A DNA stretch of 64,000 bases from Planctomycetaceae bacterium (GTDB lineage Bacteria > Planctomycetota > Phycisphaerae > Phycisphaerales > SM1A02): NCBI GenBank assembly GCA_027490145.1, contig JAIXYQ010000015.1, positions 1 to 64,000 on the forward strand, read 5' to 3'. This document shows positions 8,420 to 15,482 of this stretch, in pieces; positions within the stretch are counted from its first letter, which is position 1, and each line of letters opens with the position of its first letter. The notes beneath the pieces were generated by a model, which saw only the letters and a program-made list of their open reading frames with translations, did not search any database and was not told the DNA's origin. The translations under genes were made by a program, and so were the position numbers.

Positions 8420-9702
8420 GGTGTGCGGTCGGGTGCCGTGGGAAGTGACTCGGGCCAGGTCGCTGGTGACAGGCTTCCCGGTGATTTCCTCGAGATCACC
8501 TCGATGCCATCCTTGAACTCGATCCAGAACACCAGTCGCTCCCGGGCCGGCACGGCGGGATCGAATCGAGGCCATGCCAGCCATGCTCCAGCCGGGCTTC
8601 CATCGACGCCATGCACGACTTCGACGAGGTTGCCCCGCGCACGCAAGCGAGCGATCGCGGCCTCGGCCGGTGTCCGGCTCCAGGGACCGACGGTCCACGC
8701 GATCACCGCCGTCATGAGGATCGCCAATGCTGTCGGTACTGCGGTGGACACGAGTCGTCGAGCGTGGCGGCGAGGAGCGCCCAGGGCGAGCCATGCAGCG
8801 GCCAGGCCGAGGCATCCAAACCCGCAGAGCCGTCGGGCTGGCTCGACGATCCAGGATGGCGCACCGGAGGTTTGCCCAAGCGCGCGCACGACGCTTGCCA
8901 GGCGATCGGCATCCGCGGAGCGGCCGGCTTGATCCGCGACGGACGCGCTGCCCCAATCGATCAGGAATGCGGAGCCGTCGGAACGCAGGCGGAGATGGTC
9001 GGGTTTCAGATCGCCGTGCGCCACGTTGGCGGCATGCACGCGGCGGACGGTCCAGAGCAATTCAGGCAGATCGCCAAGGTGGCGTGGGGGCGACGATGGC
9101 TCCCATGCGGTGACGAGGATCGCGCCGCCTGCGCGATCGGCGTGGAAGCCCAGGACCTTGGGCGCGCAGCGATCGGGAAGCGTGAGCAGCGTGGCCAGCT
9201 CCCGGCGGGCATGGCGCAGCGCATGACCCGACGCATCGGCCTCGAACCGCTTGAGCACCACGCGCGTGGGTCCGATCTCCGATCCCAGCAGCGCATCGGT
9301 GGCGATGCCTACCGTGGCCGTCGACCCGCGCCCCACGATCCGGTCGATGCGCCAACGACCGAGCACGACCTCACCTTCCACGATCGTGCCTTCGAGATCG
9401 CCATCGGGAAGGCCCACACCGAGCGCAGCGGCCATGAAGTCCTCGGCAAGCATCGGGTGGGCGGTCGCAAGGCGCTGGGCTGCTTCGAGCGGCGGACTTC
9501 CGTCGCGCATGCCTGCTTCGAGGCAGGCTTCGGCGGCGGCGAGCGAAGCCATCGGTCGATCGGCCGGAGCCCCGATGACCGGCAGCCAACGCTTGATCAA
9601 CTGGTCCGGTTCCGATCCGCGGCAGTCCTGGGCGTCACGCTCGATCAGGAGCGCAAGATCCGCATCATGGATCGCTGACCCGGGCTGGAACGGCGGGAAC
9701 AT
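8416..9702 (-). CDS. Membrane-attached protein kinase-like protein
   Basis: A 428-residue protein with a kinase fold: glycine-rich loop GRGSTATVG (124-132), candidate ATP lysine K151 in VVLKRFE, catalytic-loop-like HGDLKPDH (229-236; HGD instead of HRD) and a metal-binding D249 in LIDWGSA (DWG instead of DFG). A transmembrane helix follows at about 319-339, and the C-terminal 90 residues would be outside the cytoplasm. Residues 1-110 resemble no domain I can name. The HGD/DWG variants leave catalytic Asp residues in place, so activity is possible. It is first in the operon with the cysteine-module membrane protein and the sigma-like factor, suggesting signal transduction from membrane to transcription. 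Confidence 0.72.
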   Translation of the reverse strand: MFPPFQPGSAIHDADLALLIERDAQDCRGSEPDQLIKRWLPVIGAPADRPMASLAAAEACLEAGMRDGSPPLEAAQRLATAHPMLAEDFMAAALGVGLPDGDLEGTIVEGEVVLGRWRIDRIVGRGSTATVGIATDALLGSEIGPTRVVLKRFEADASGHALRHARRELATLLTLPDRCAPKVLGFHADRAGGAILVTAWEPSSPPRHLGDLPELLWTVRRVHAANVAHGDLKPDHLRLRSDGSAFLIDWGSASVADQAGRSADADRLASVVRALGQTSGAPSWIVEPARRLCGFGCLGLAAAWLALGAPRRHARRLVSTAVPTALAILMTAVIAWTVGPWSRTPAEAAIARLRARGNLVEVVHGVDGSPAGAWLAWPRFDPAVPARERLVFWIEFKDGIEVISRKSPGSLSPATWPESLPTAPDRTP

Positions 9703-9785
9703 GCCGACCGCATTGTCCGCGACCCGCGACGAGTCGGCAATGAGGATTTTCCGGATTGGCCGTCACACCGGAGGTCCGAACGTCA

Positions 9786-10007
9786 GTGCGATGGTGGTTC
9801 AGCATCGAACTTGATGAACTGGGGCGCTTCGTCGGGGCGGTCCCCGCGGCGACCACGGCGCCGCCGACGTGTGCGGTGCTGCTCGAACCGCATCCGGACC
9901 AGCCGGGTCGATTCATCGTTCACTGCGTGGGAACCTGCGCCAACGGTCACGCATGCGCGCTGTACTTCGACTTGGGGAACCTTCGATGGACATGTGGGTG
10001 TCCATGA
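9786..10007 (+). CDS. Small six-cysteine protein related to the membrane protein at 7910-8419
   Basis: A 73-residue protein starting at GTG 9786, with GGAGGT at 9770-9775 ten bases upstream; an in-frame TTG at 9756 is possible but has no such site. Cysteines stand at 29, 47, 51, 57, 70 and 72, and the end reads LRWTCGCP. Compared with the membrane protein across the divergent junction, the spacings are 18, 4, 6 (versus 7), 13 and 2, and the residues L-x-P after the first Cys and F-x4-LR before the last pair are also shared. No signal peptide or membrane helix is visible. Metal binding or a disulfide fold are both possible. Confidence 0.65.
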   Translation: MRWWFSIELDELGRFVGAVPAATTAPPTCAVLLEPHPDQPGRFIVHCVGTCANGHACALYFDLGNLRWTCGCP

Positions 10008-10059
10008 GGCGGACGGAATCCAAGAGAGTCAGTTCAACTGCGGTGGAAAGCCCCTCAGC

Positions 10060-10123
10060 CGGCTTTGTGAACAGCATCGACCTCGGCATGGTGATCGGCT
10101 CATGGGGCGTGTGCCCGGAGTGA
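10060..10123 (+). pseudogene. Possible remnant of a GC-type dockerin C-terminus
   Basis: Just after the six-cysteine gene, an open stretch translates as VNSIDLGMVIGSWGVCPE and then stops (10121-10123). This closely resembles the second half of a GC-type dockerin repeat (compare DGADLGLMLTAW in the subtilase of this window), but the calcium-loop first half (D-x-N-x-D-G) is absent and there is no plausible start or signal peptide upstream in this frame. It may be a decayed end of a lost secreted protein. It is short, so chance resemblance cannot be excluded. Confidence 0.35.
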
Positions 10124-10151
10124 GCGGGGGTGCAGCCGTTCAAACCCGAGC

Positions 10152-11483
10152 TCACACGAGCGGCGTGAGCACGCGCTTCTTCTGCGCGTAGAGCTGCTCC
10201 ATGGTCGCCTTGCCGTCCCACGCGATGGGGCGCGCCAGGATCGACGCGGCCACCAGCAGCATGCTCGCCAGGCTCGTGCAGTCATCGACGGACACGAACT
10301 CGGGGCCCATGCGCGCAGGGCCGGTGCCTGCCTCCACGCGCTCGAGCCGTTCCATGTTGTGGTAGTTGCCCAGCGGAAGGCAGAGGCACACGCTTCGGTA
10401 GCCGTAGCAGCCGAACGCGGTCGTTTCGCACCAGCCGCCTGGCATGAGCTTGCGCTGGCAGCGGAACCGCGGGTCGGCCTTGGCGAGCTTGCCGAACTCG
10501 GCGGACAGGCCGTTCACGATGCCTGCATCGAACACCGTGGCCCGGTCGCCGATGCGCAGGATGGCACCGGCCCCGATCGGTGAATCGTGCGGGTAGCTGC
10601 GCGAGTTCTCAAGGTTCAGGAGCAGCGCGCGCTTGGGAATGAACCCCGCGCGCGCGGCATGGATCGCCCCGATGAAGCCGACTTCCTCGGCCACCGTGAG
10701 CACCAGACCCAGGTGCGCCATGTCCTTGCGGGCGAGGCACGCATCAAGCACGGCGAGCGCGATCGCCGCGGCCGCCAGGTCATCGCAGGCGTGTGTCTGC
10801 AGCACCTTGACGCGGCGCAGGCCGCGCATGGCTCCGATGGGTGGAAGACGCCGGGTGGAGATCGATGCCCGGTCATCGCCGCCTGAACCGGCCCAGCGCC
10901 AACGCGCGATGTCGCCCGCCGCAAGGTCCCGCAGCGCGCGAGCCTTGGCCGCCGCCGATCCCGTGGGCACGGCGATCACGGTCTTGAAGGGCGTGGCCTT
11001 GAGGTCGGCGCGCTCGATCCGCAGCGCATGCCGGCCATCGCCCGCGTCGAAGGCCTCGAGCCGCGCGCCGGCGAAGTACGCATCGAGCACGCCGCCGCGG
11101 AACTCCAGGTGCACGCGGCCACGCTCGATGCGCGTGACGACGAACGCCGGGTGATCGAGATGCGCCGTCATGAGCACCTGCTGCGCGCCGCGGGGCAGGT
11201 CGCGCCGCGTGATCAGGTAGTTGCCGGCATCGTCGCGCCGCACCGCCAGCCGATCGGCGCGCACCATGAGCCACTGGTCGATCCAGGCCATGACGCGGTG
11301 CTCGCGGCCGGCCGCCGTGGGGAGCGCAGTGAGTTCCAGTAACCACCGCATCATGCGTGCGTGCTGTGACGCCGTGAGCACGGGGGCGTGTGCGGTCGGT
11401 GTGGCCGCTGGCTTCGAGGCCCGCTTCGAGGTGGGCTTCGCGGCGGTGCGTGCGGTCCGCTTGGCGACGGAGGACGTGGTCAT
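10152..11483 (-). CDS. Zinc aminopeptidase-like protein (M42/M28 type)
   Basis: A 443-residue metallopeptidase-like protein. Metal-site motifs visible in order are TAHLDHPAF (His and Asp), HACDDLAAAAIAL (bridging Asp), TVAEEVGFIGA (catalytic Glu-Glu), LNLEN, and a late His in GNYHNMERLE, the pattern of co-catalytic zinc aminopeptidases of the M42/M28 clan. Residues 1-37 are a basic Lys/Ala/Thr-rich tail with no signal peptide, so the protein is probably cytoplasmic. It is divergent from ribB with 40 bp between starts. Peptide or glutamyl-peptide substrates are possible; the exact substrate cannot be read from sequence. Confidence 0.8.
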   Translation of the reverse strand: MTTSSVAKRTARTAAKPTSKRASKPAATPTAHAPVLTASQHARMMRWLLELTALPTAAGREHRVMAWIDQWLMVRADRLAVRRDDAGNYLITRRDLPRGAQQVLMTAHLDHPAFVVTRIERGRVHLEFRGGVLDAYFAGARLEAFDAGDGRHALRIERADLKATPFKTVIAVPTGSAAAKARALRDLAAGDIARWRWAGSGGDDRASISTRRLPPIGAMRGLRRVKVLQTHACDDLAAAAIALAVLDACLARKDMAHLGLVLTVAEEVGFIGAIHAARAGFIPKRALLLNLENSRSYPHDSPIGAGAILRIGDRATVFDAGIVNGLSAEFGKLAKADPRFRCQRKLMPGGWCETTAFGCYGYRSVCLCLPLGNYHNMERLERVEAGTGPARMGPEFVSVDDCTSLASMLLVAASILARPIAWDGKATMEQLYAQKKRVLTPLV

Positions 11484-11523
11484 GGCGTGATCGTACGGCG
11501 CGCGCGGCTACGCTTTCCCCTCC

Positions 11524-12726
11524 ATGCCGCTGAGCCCCATCCCCGAGATCCTCGACGAACTCCGTGCCGGCCGCATCGTGGTCATGGTCGACGACGAGAA
11601 CCGCGAGAACGAGGGCGACTTCGTGTGTGCGGCCGAATCGCTGACGGTGGAGCAGGTCAACTTCATGACGCGTGTGGGTGCGGGGTACCTCTGCGTGGCG
11701 CTCGATGGTGCATCGTGCGAGCGCCTGGACCTGGTGCCGCAGGCGGCGATCAACACGAGCCTGCGCGCGACGCCCTTCACGGTGAGTGTGGACGGTCACC
11801 CAAGGCATGGCGTCGGCACGGGCATCAGCGCGCGGGATCGCGTGAAGACGATCCACCTGATGTGCGATCCCGCGTCGCGGCCGGATGACTTCGTGCGCCC
11901 CGGGCACATCAACCCGCTGCGCGCCCGCGACGGCGGCGTGCTCGTGCGCACCGGCCAGACCGAAGGCAGCGTGGACCTGTGCCGGCTCGCCGGCCTGCGG
12001 CCCGCGGCGTGCATCATCGAGGTCGTGCGCGAGGATGGCGAGATGGCCCGCGTGCCGGACCTTGAGCTGCTCTGTGCGCAGCACGGGCTCAAGATGTGCT
12101 CGGTCGAGCAGGTGATCGAATGGCGCCTGCGCCGCGAGAGCCTCGTGCGCCGCATCGAGCCGGTGACGGGTGAACGCGTGATGACGCCCGAGGGTGAGTT
12201 CACGGTGCTCGCCTGGCACAGCGCGATCGATCCCTTACCGCACCTGGCGCTGACCTTCGGTGGTGTCGGCATCCCGGGCGCCGGCGGCGTGGTGCCGACG
12301 ATCGACGATCCGGTCCTCGTGCGCATGCACCGCCGCGATGTGCTCGGCGACATCTTCGGTGCAGCGGCGACCGGCGACCGCAGTGGACAGGACACGATCC
12401 GTGCATCGCTGCGCGCGATCCGCGACGCCGGCCGTGGCGCACTGGTCTACCTGCGCCCCGAGGAAACCGACGACAACCTTCGCTCGCGGCTGCATGCGAT
12501 CCGGCGGGCTGCAGGCGACGACGTGAATTCGCCGGACCTCACCCGCCCGGGCGGGATCGGCGGCAAGGCGCAACCGATGAGCGAGCGCGAGTACGGCATC
12601 GGTGGACAGATCCTGCGCGACCTGGGCCTGTCACGGCTGCGCTTGCTCACGGACCATCCGCGCGCGTTGCCGGGGCTGCATGGGTTTGGGCTCGAGATCG
12701 TTGGTCATCAGGCGCTCGCGCCCTGA
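11524..12726 (+). CDS. ribB: 3,4-dihydroxy-2-butanone-4-phosphate synthase with degenerate GTP cyclohydrolase II domain
   Basis: A 400-residue RibBA-shaped protein. The RibB half (1-205) is well preserved: DDENRENEGDF, FMTRVGAGYLCVAL, RHGVGTGISARDR, RPGHINPLRARDGGVL, RTGQTEGSVDL, converting ribulose 5-phosphate to the four-carbon riboflavin precursor. The RibA half (210-400) keeps its overall length but has lost the three zinc cysteines: where GTP cyclohydrolase II has a C-x10-C-x-C pattern, this protein reads VLGDIFGAAATGDRSGQD, and the RQEGR motif is RPEET. RibB activity is therefore likely and GTP cyclohydrolase activity unlikely, so a separate RibA should exist elsewhere. Divergent from the peptidase gene. 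Confidence 0.88.
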   Translation: MPLSPIPEILDELRAGRIVVMVDDENRENEGDFVCAAESLTVEQVNFMTRVGAGYLCVALDGASCERLDLVPQAAINTSLRATPFTVSVDGHPRHGVGTGISARDRVKTIHLMCDPASRPDDFVRPGHINPLRARDGGVLVRTGQTEGSVDLCRLAGLRPAACIIEVVREDGEMARVPDLELLCAQHGLKMCSVEQVIEWRLRRESLVRRIEPVTGERVMTPEGEFTVLAWHSAIDPLPHLALTFGGVGIPGAGGVVPTIDDPVLVRMHRRDVLGDIFGAAATGDRSGQDTIRASLRAIRDAGRGALVYLRPEETDDNLRSRLHAIRRAAGDDVNSPDLTRPGGIGGKAQPMSEREYGIGGQILRDLGLSRLRLLTDHPRALPGLHGFGLEIVGHQALAP

Positions 12727-12855
12727 GGCGCGCGACCGGCGCACGTGCCGTGTCGAGTCGATCGGACCGGCTCGGCTGGTCCATGCCATTCGCCCGTTTG
12801 CATCGATCCTGCATGGGTGCGCTCCGTATGATCCTGCGACCCCTTGGAGGCTCGC
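12727..12855 (+). promoter_or_regulatory. Probable promoter region of the yceI operon
   Basis: The 129-bp gap upstream of the YceI gene has a TATGAT hexamer at 12827-12832 that could serve as a -10 element, and a GGAGG ribosome-binding site at 12846-12850, five bases from the ATG. No canonical -35 at 16-18 bp spacing is seen, so the promoter call is tentative. Confidence 0.3.
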
Positions 12856-13521
12856 ATGCGCACCCTGATCCTCGTTCCGTCACTGATCGCCGTTCCCGTG
12901 CTTGCCCTCGCGGCGATCGAGCCGACCGCGGCGCCCATCGCGGTGATGCAACCGGTTGCCCTCGCGGCGCAGCCTGATCCAGCGGCGCAGCCCGCTGCTG
13001 CAGCGATGACGCTCGACCCCGTGCACAGCATGGCGCTCTTCCGCATCCAGCACCTGGAGGCGGGGCAGTTCTGGGGTCGCTTCAACGGCGTCGAGGGTTC
13101 CGTGAGCTGGCCGCTGGATGATGCATCCGCGCCGATGATCAAGGCCATCGCGAAGGTCGAGCGGGTCGACACCGGCAGCGAGAAGCTCGACGGCAATCTC
13201 AAGGGCCCGAACTTCTTCAATGCCAAGGAATTCCCGGAAATCGCGTTCACTACGACGGCGGGAACGCGGGTGGGTGAACGCCACTGGACGCTCACCGGCG
13301 ACCTGTCGCTGCACGGTGTGACCAAGCCCGTCACGGTTGACTGCGTCGTGACCGGCGTGGGCAAGGGTCCCACCGGCAAGAAGGTCGGCTTCGAGTGCCA
13401 ACTCACGATCAAGCGCAGCGAGTTCGGCATGACCTGGGGCATCGAGAAGCCACCGAAGGCGTTGGGTGACGAGGTCAAGCTGGTGATCGGGCTCGAGGCC
13501 GACGAGACGAAGGCCGAGTGA
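12856..13521 (+). CDS. YceI family periplasmic protein
   Basis: A 221-residue exported lipocalin-like protein. Residues 1-20 are a signal peptide (MRTLILVPSLIAVPVLALAA), followed by an Ala/Pro-rich linker to about 50 and then the YceI domain: LDPVHSMALFRIQHLEAGQFWGRF, NLKGPNFFNAKEFPEIAF, LTGDLSLHGVTKPVT and FGMTWGIEKPPKALGDEV, all typical. The family binds long isoprenoid or amide lipids and is linked to envelope stress and quinone metabolism. The ATG at 12856 has GGAGG five bases upstream. It leads a four-gene operon with a membrane protein, a LolA-like protein and a TPR protease. Confidence 0.88.
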   Translation: MRTLILVPSLIAVPVLALAAIEPTAAPIAVMQPVALAAQPDPAAQPAAAAMTLDPVHSMALFRIQHLEAGQFWGRFNGVEGSVSWPLDDASAPMIKAIAKVERVDTGSEKLDGNLKGPNFFNAKEFPEIAFTTTAGTRVGERHWTLTGDLSLHGVTKPVTVDCVVTGVGKGPTGKKVGFECQLTIKRSEFGMTWGIEKPPKALGDEVKLVIGLEADETKAE

Positions 13522-13524
13522 CCG

Positions 13525-14562
13525 ATGCTGCCTGAGGTCCTGCTGTATCTCGTCAAGGTCCTGCTGCTTCCGGCGCTCGCTGGATTGGCCGTGGGCGGTC
13601 TCGGCGTGCTCATGGTCGCGCGTCGCGCTGCGTCGGACCGGGCCCGGACCGTGCGCGCTGCACAGGTCGCGCAGGCCTTGGCGGCACCGGTCGCGTTCGT
13701 CGCGAGCTTCCTGCTCGAGACCGGTCCGGTGGGCCTTCCGCCTGCCGAACGATGGCATGTGCTTCCGTACGCGGTCGGTGCCGCAGCGATCGTGGGTGCG
13801 ATCGTGTCAGGCGTGCGCATGGCGTGGTGGGTGCAGTGGTCGATCGTGGTTGCGGTCCTAGGGAGCCTGGCCTGGAAGTTCGTGGTGTTCCCCGCGAGCA
13901 ATCCGTACATCCAGGCGGGGCTGTTCGCTGCGATCGTGCTGGCGGGCCTGCTCTGGTCGGCCGTGGCGCGTGATGCCTGCAGCGTCGGCATGGCGATGAT
14001 GTCGGCGATCGTCTTTGCCGGCATCGGCGTCCTGATGGTGCTGGCCAACTTCGCGAGCCTGGGCGTCATGTCGATCGCTGCCGCTGCCGCCCTGGCGGGG
14101 CTCGGCATGGTGAGCGGCGCCCTGAACCTGCGCGAAGACGCGCAGCTGCGCAAGGCGTCTGCGGCACCTGATGCGCAGCACCGCGTCGACGATGCTGCCG
14201 CGGGTGCGGCCTGTCCCGGCGATGCGGCGTGCGAACTGGTGCCGTGGACCGCTGCCGCGGCGACATCGCTCGCTGCGATCGCCTGCGTGCTGGCCCTGTG
14301 CGGCCATGCCTACAACTACGGTGAGGTCCGCCCGGTGCACTGGGCCGCGATCCTGCTCTCGCCGTTCTTCGCCTTGCTCGTCTGCAAGCCCTGCCTGCGT
14401 GGGGCCAAGCCCATCGTCGGCGTGGCGTGGCGTGCAGGCCTGTGCCTGGTGGTGGTGCTGGCCACGATCGTGAACGCGATCGGCGCAGGTTCCACCGAGG
14501 CCACATCCGATGGCGCGGCCGGCGACGATCCCATGATGGACATGCTCGAGGAGTCCAAGTGA
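13525..14562 (+). CDS. Polytopic membrane protein of unknown function
   Basis: A 345-residue integral membrane protein with about nine or ten hydrophobic segments, for example residues 5-30, 52-63, 80-98, 101-120, 128-147, 150-173, 175-192, 235-255, 264-280 and 288-310. Between the helix groups (about 195-230) there is a hydrophilic loop with paired Cys in AACPGDAACELVP. The C-terminus is acidic (DDPMMDMLEESK) and methionine-rich. No family was recognised. It starts three bases after the YceI stop and its own stop overlaps the GTG of the next gene, so it is co-translated with both neighbours and presumably acts in the envelope. Confidence 0.75.
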   Translation: MLPEVLLYLVKVLLLPALAGLAVGGLGVLMVARRAASDRARTVRAAQVAQALAAPVAFVASFLLETGPVGLPPAERWHVLPYAVGAAAIVGAIVSGVRMAWWVQWSIVVAVLGSLAWKFVVFPASNPYIQAGLFAAIVLAGLLWSAVARDACSVGMAMMSAIVFAGIGVLMVLANFASLGVMSIAAAAALAGLGMVSGALNLREDAQLRKASAAPDAQHRVDDAAAGAACPGDAACELVPWTAAAATSLAAIACVLALCGHAYNYGEVRPVHWAAILLSPFFALLVCKPCLRGAKPIVGVAWRAGLCLVVVLATIVNAIGAGSTEATSDGAAGDDPMMDMLEESK

Positions 14563-15482
14563 CGAGGCATGCGCTTGCGGTGCTCGCGCTCGCCGCGGCA
14601 TGCTCGGCCCGGAACGACCGTGCTCTGGCTCAGATGCCCGGCCAGGGCGGCATCCAGCAGCGGACCGATCCAGCCCCGACCGAACCTCCAGCCTCGGGTG
14701 ATGGGCCGGCGCGCAGCGTGCCGCCGACCGGATCCGCGGCTGCGCCCGAGGCCCAAACTGCGTCTGCCACTCCGGCTGCCGGGCAGGAAGCCATCACGAC
14801 GATCCTCGATGCAGCCGAAGCGGCGGGCGAGCGACTCGACTCGATGGCCTGCACCGTGATCATCGAGAAGCGCGACGCCCTGACCGATGACGTCGAGCGT
14901 CGACGCGGCCGACTCGTGCTGTCGGGCAAGGCTGGCCCGTCGCGGCGCATCGGGCTCCGCATCGACCAGTTCATCGATGGCACCGGCCGTGCCAGCGAGG
15001 ACCGCCGGCTGTTCCTCTACCGCGATGGCTGGCTGATCGAGCGCGACGATGCGCGCAAGCAGCAGATCGAGCGCCAGCTCGTGGCCGAGGGCACCAGCAT
15101 GGATCCGCTGCAGCCGGGCGAGGGCCCGCTGGCGCTTCCGGTGGGGGCTCGTCGCAGCGAGGTGCTCGCGAACTACATCGTGACGGCGACCACGCTTCCC
15201 GAGAGCCCGCTCTGGAAGGATCTGCCGGCGAGCGACGTGCTCTGCCTGGTGCCGCGTCCTTCGACGCCCGCCGCGCGCGATGCGAAGCAGCTCATCGTGG
15301 CGTGGGATCGTGCGACGTCGCTGCCGATCGCCGTGGTGCGCGACTCCACCGAGGGTGATCGCACGATCGCGCGACTGCGTTCGGTCGAGGTCGGGCCGCT
15401 CAATGATGCCGATCGGGCGCTCGTGGACCTGCCCGCTGCGGCAGAAGGATGGACGGTCGATCGCCGTCCGCTCAAGCCATGA
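14559..15482 (+). CDS. Exported LolA-like protein
   Basis: A 307-residue exported protein. The GTG at 14559 overlaps the preceding stop (GTGA) and gives a signal peptide (MTRHALAVLALAAACSARNDRALA). A Pro/Ala-rich linker runs to about residue 75, then a folded domain starts with AAGERLDSMACTVIIEKRDA and contains long alternating strands such as RRGRLVLSG, RRIGLRIDQFIDG, RRLFLYRDGWLIER and LIVAWDRATSLPIAVV. The order and the step from a 'wear your substrate as JRT-type strands' halfway barrel resemble LolA/LolB lipoprotein carriers and related sorting proteins. The assignment is structural inference only. The next gene overlaps by ATGA. Confidence 0.55.
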   Translation: MTRHALAVLALAAACSARNDRALAQMPGQGGIQQRTDPAPTEPPASGDGPARSVPPTGSAAAPEAQTASATPAAGQEAITTILDAAEAAGERLDSMACTVIIEKRDALTDDVERRRGRLVLSGKAGPSRRIGLRIDQFIDGTGRASEDRRLFLYRDGWLIERDDARKQQIERQLVAEGTSMDPLQPGEGPLALPVGARRSEVLANYIVTATTLPESPLWKDLPASDVLCLVPRPSTPAARDAKQLIVAWDRATSLPIAVVRDSTEGDRTIARLRSVEVGPLNDADRALVDLPAAAEGWTVDRRPLKP

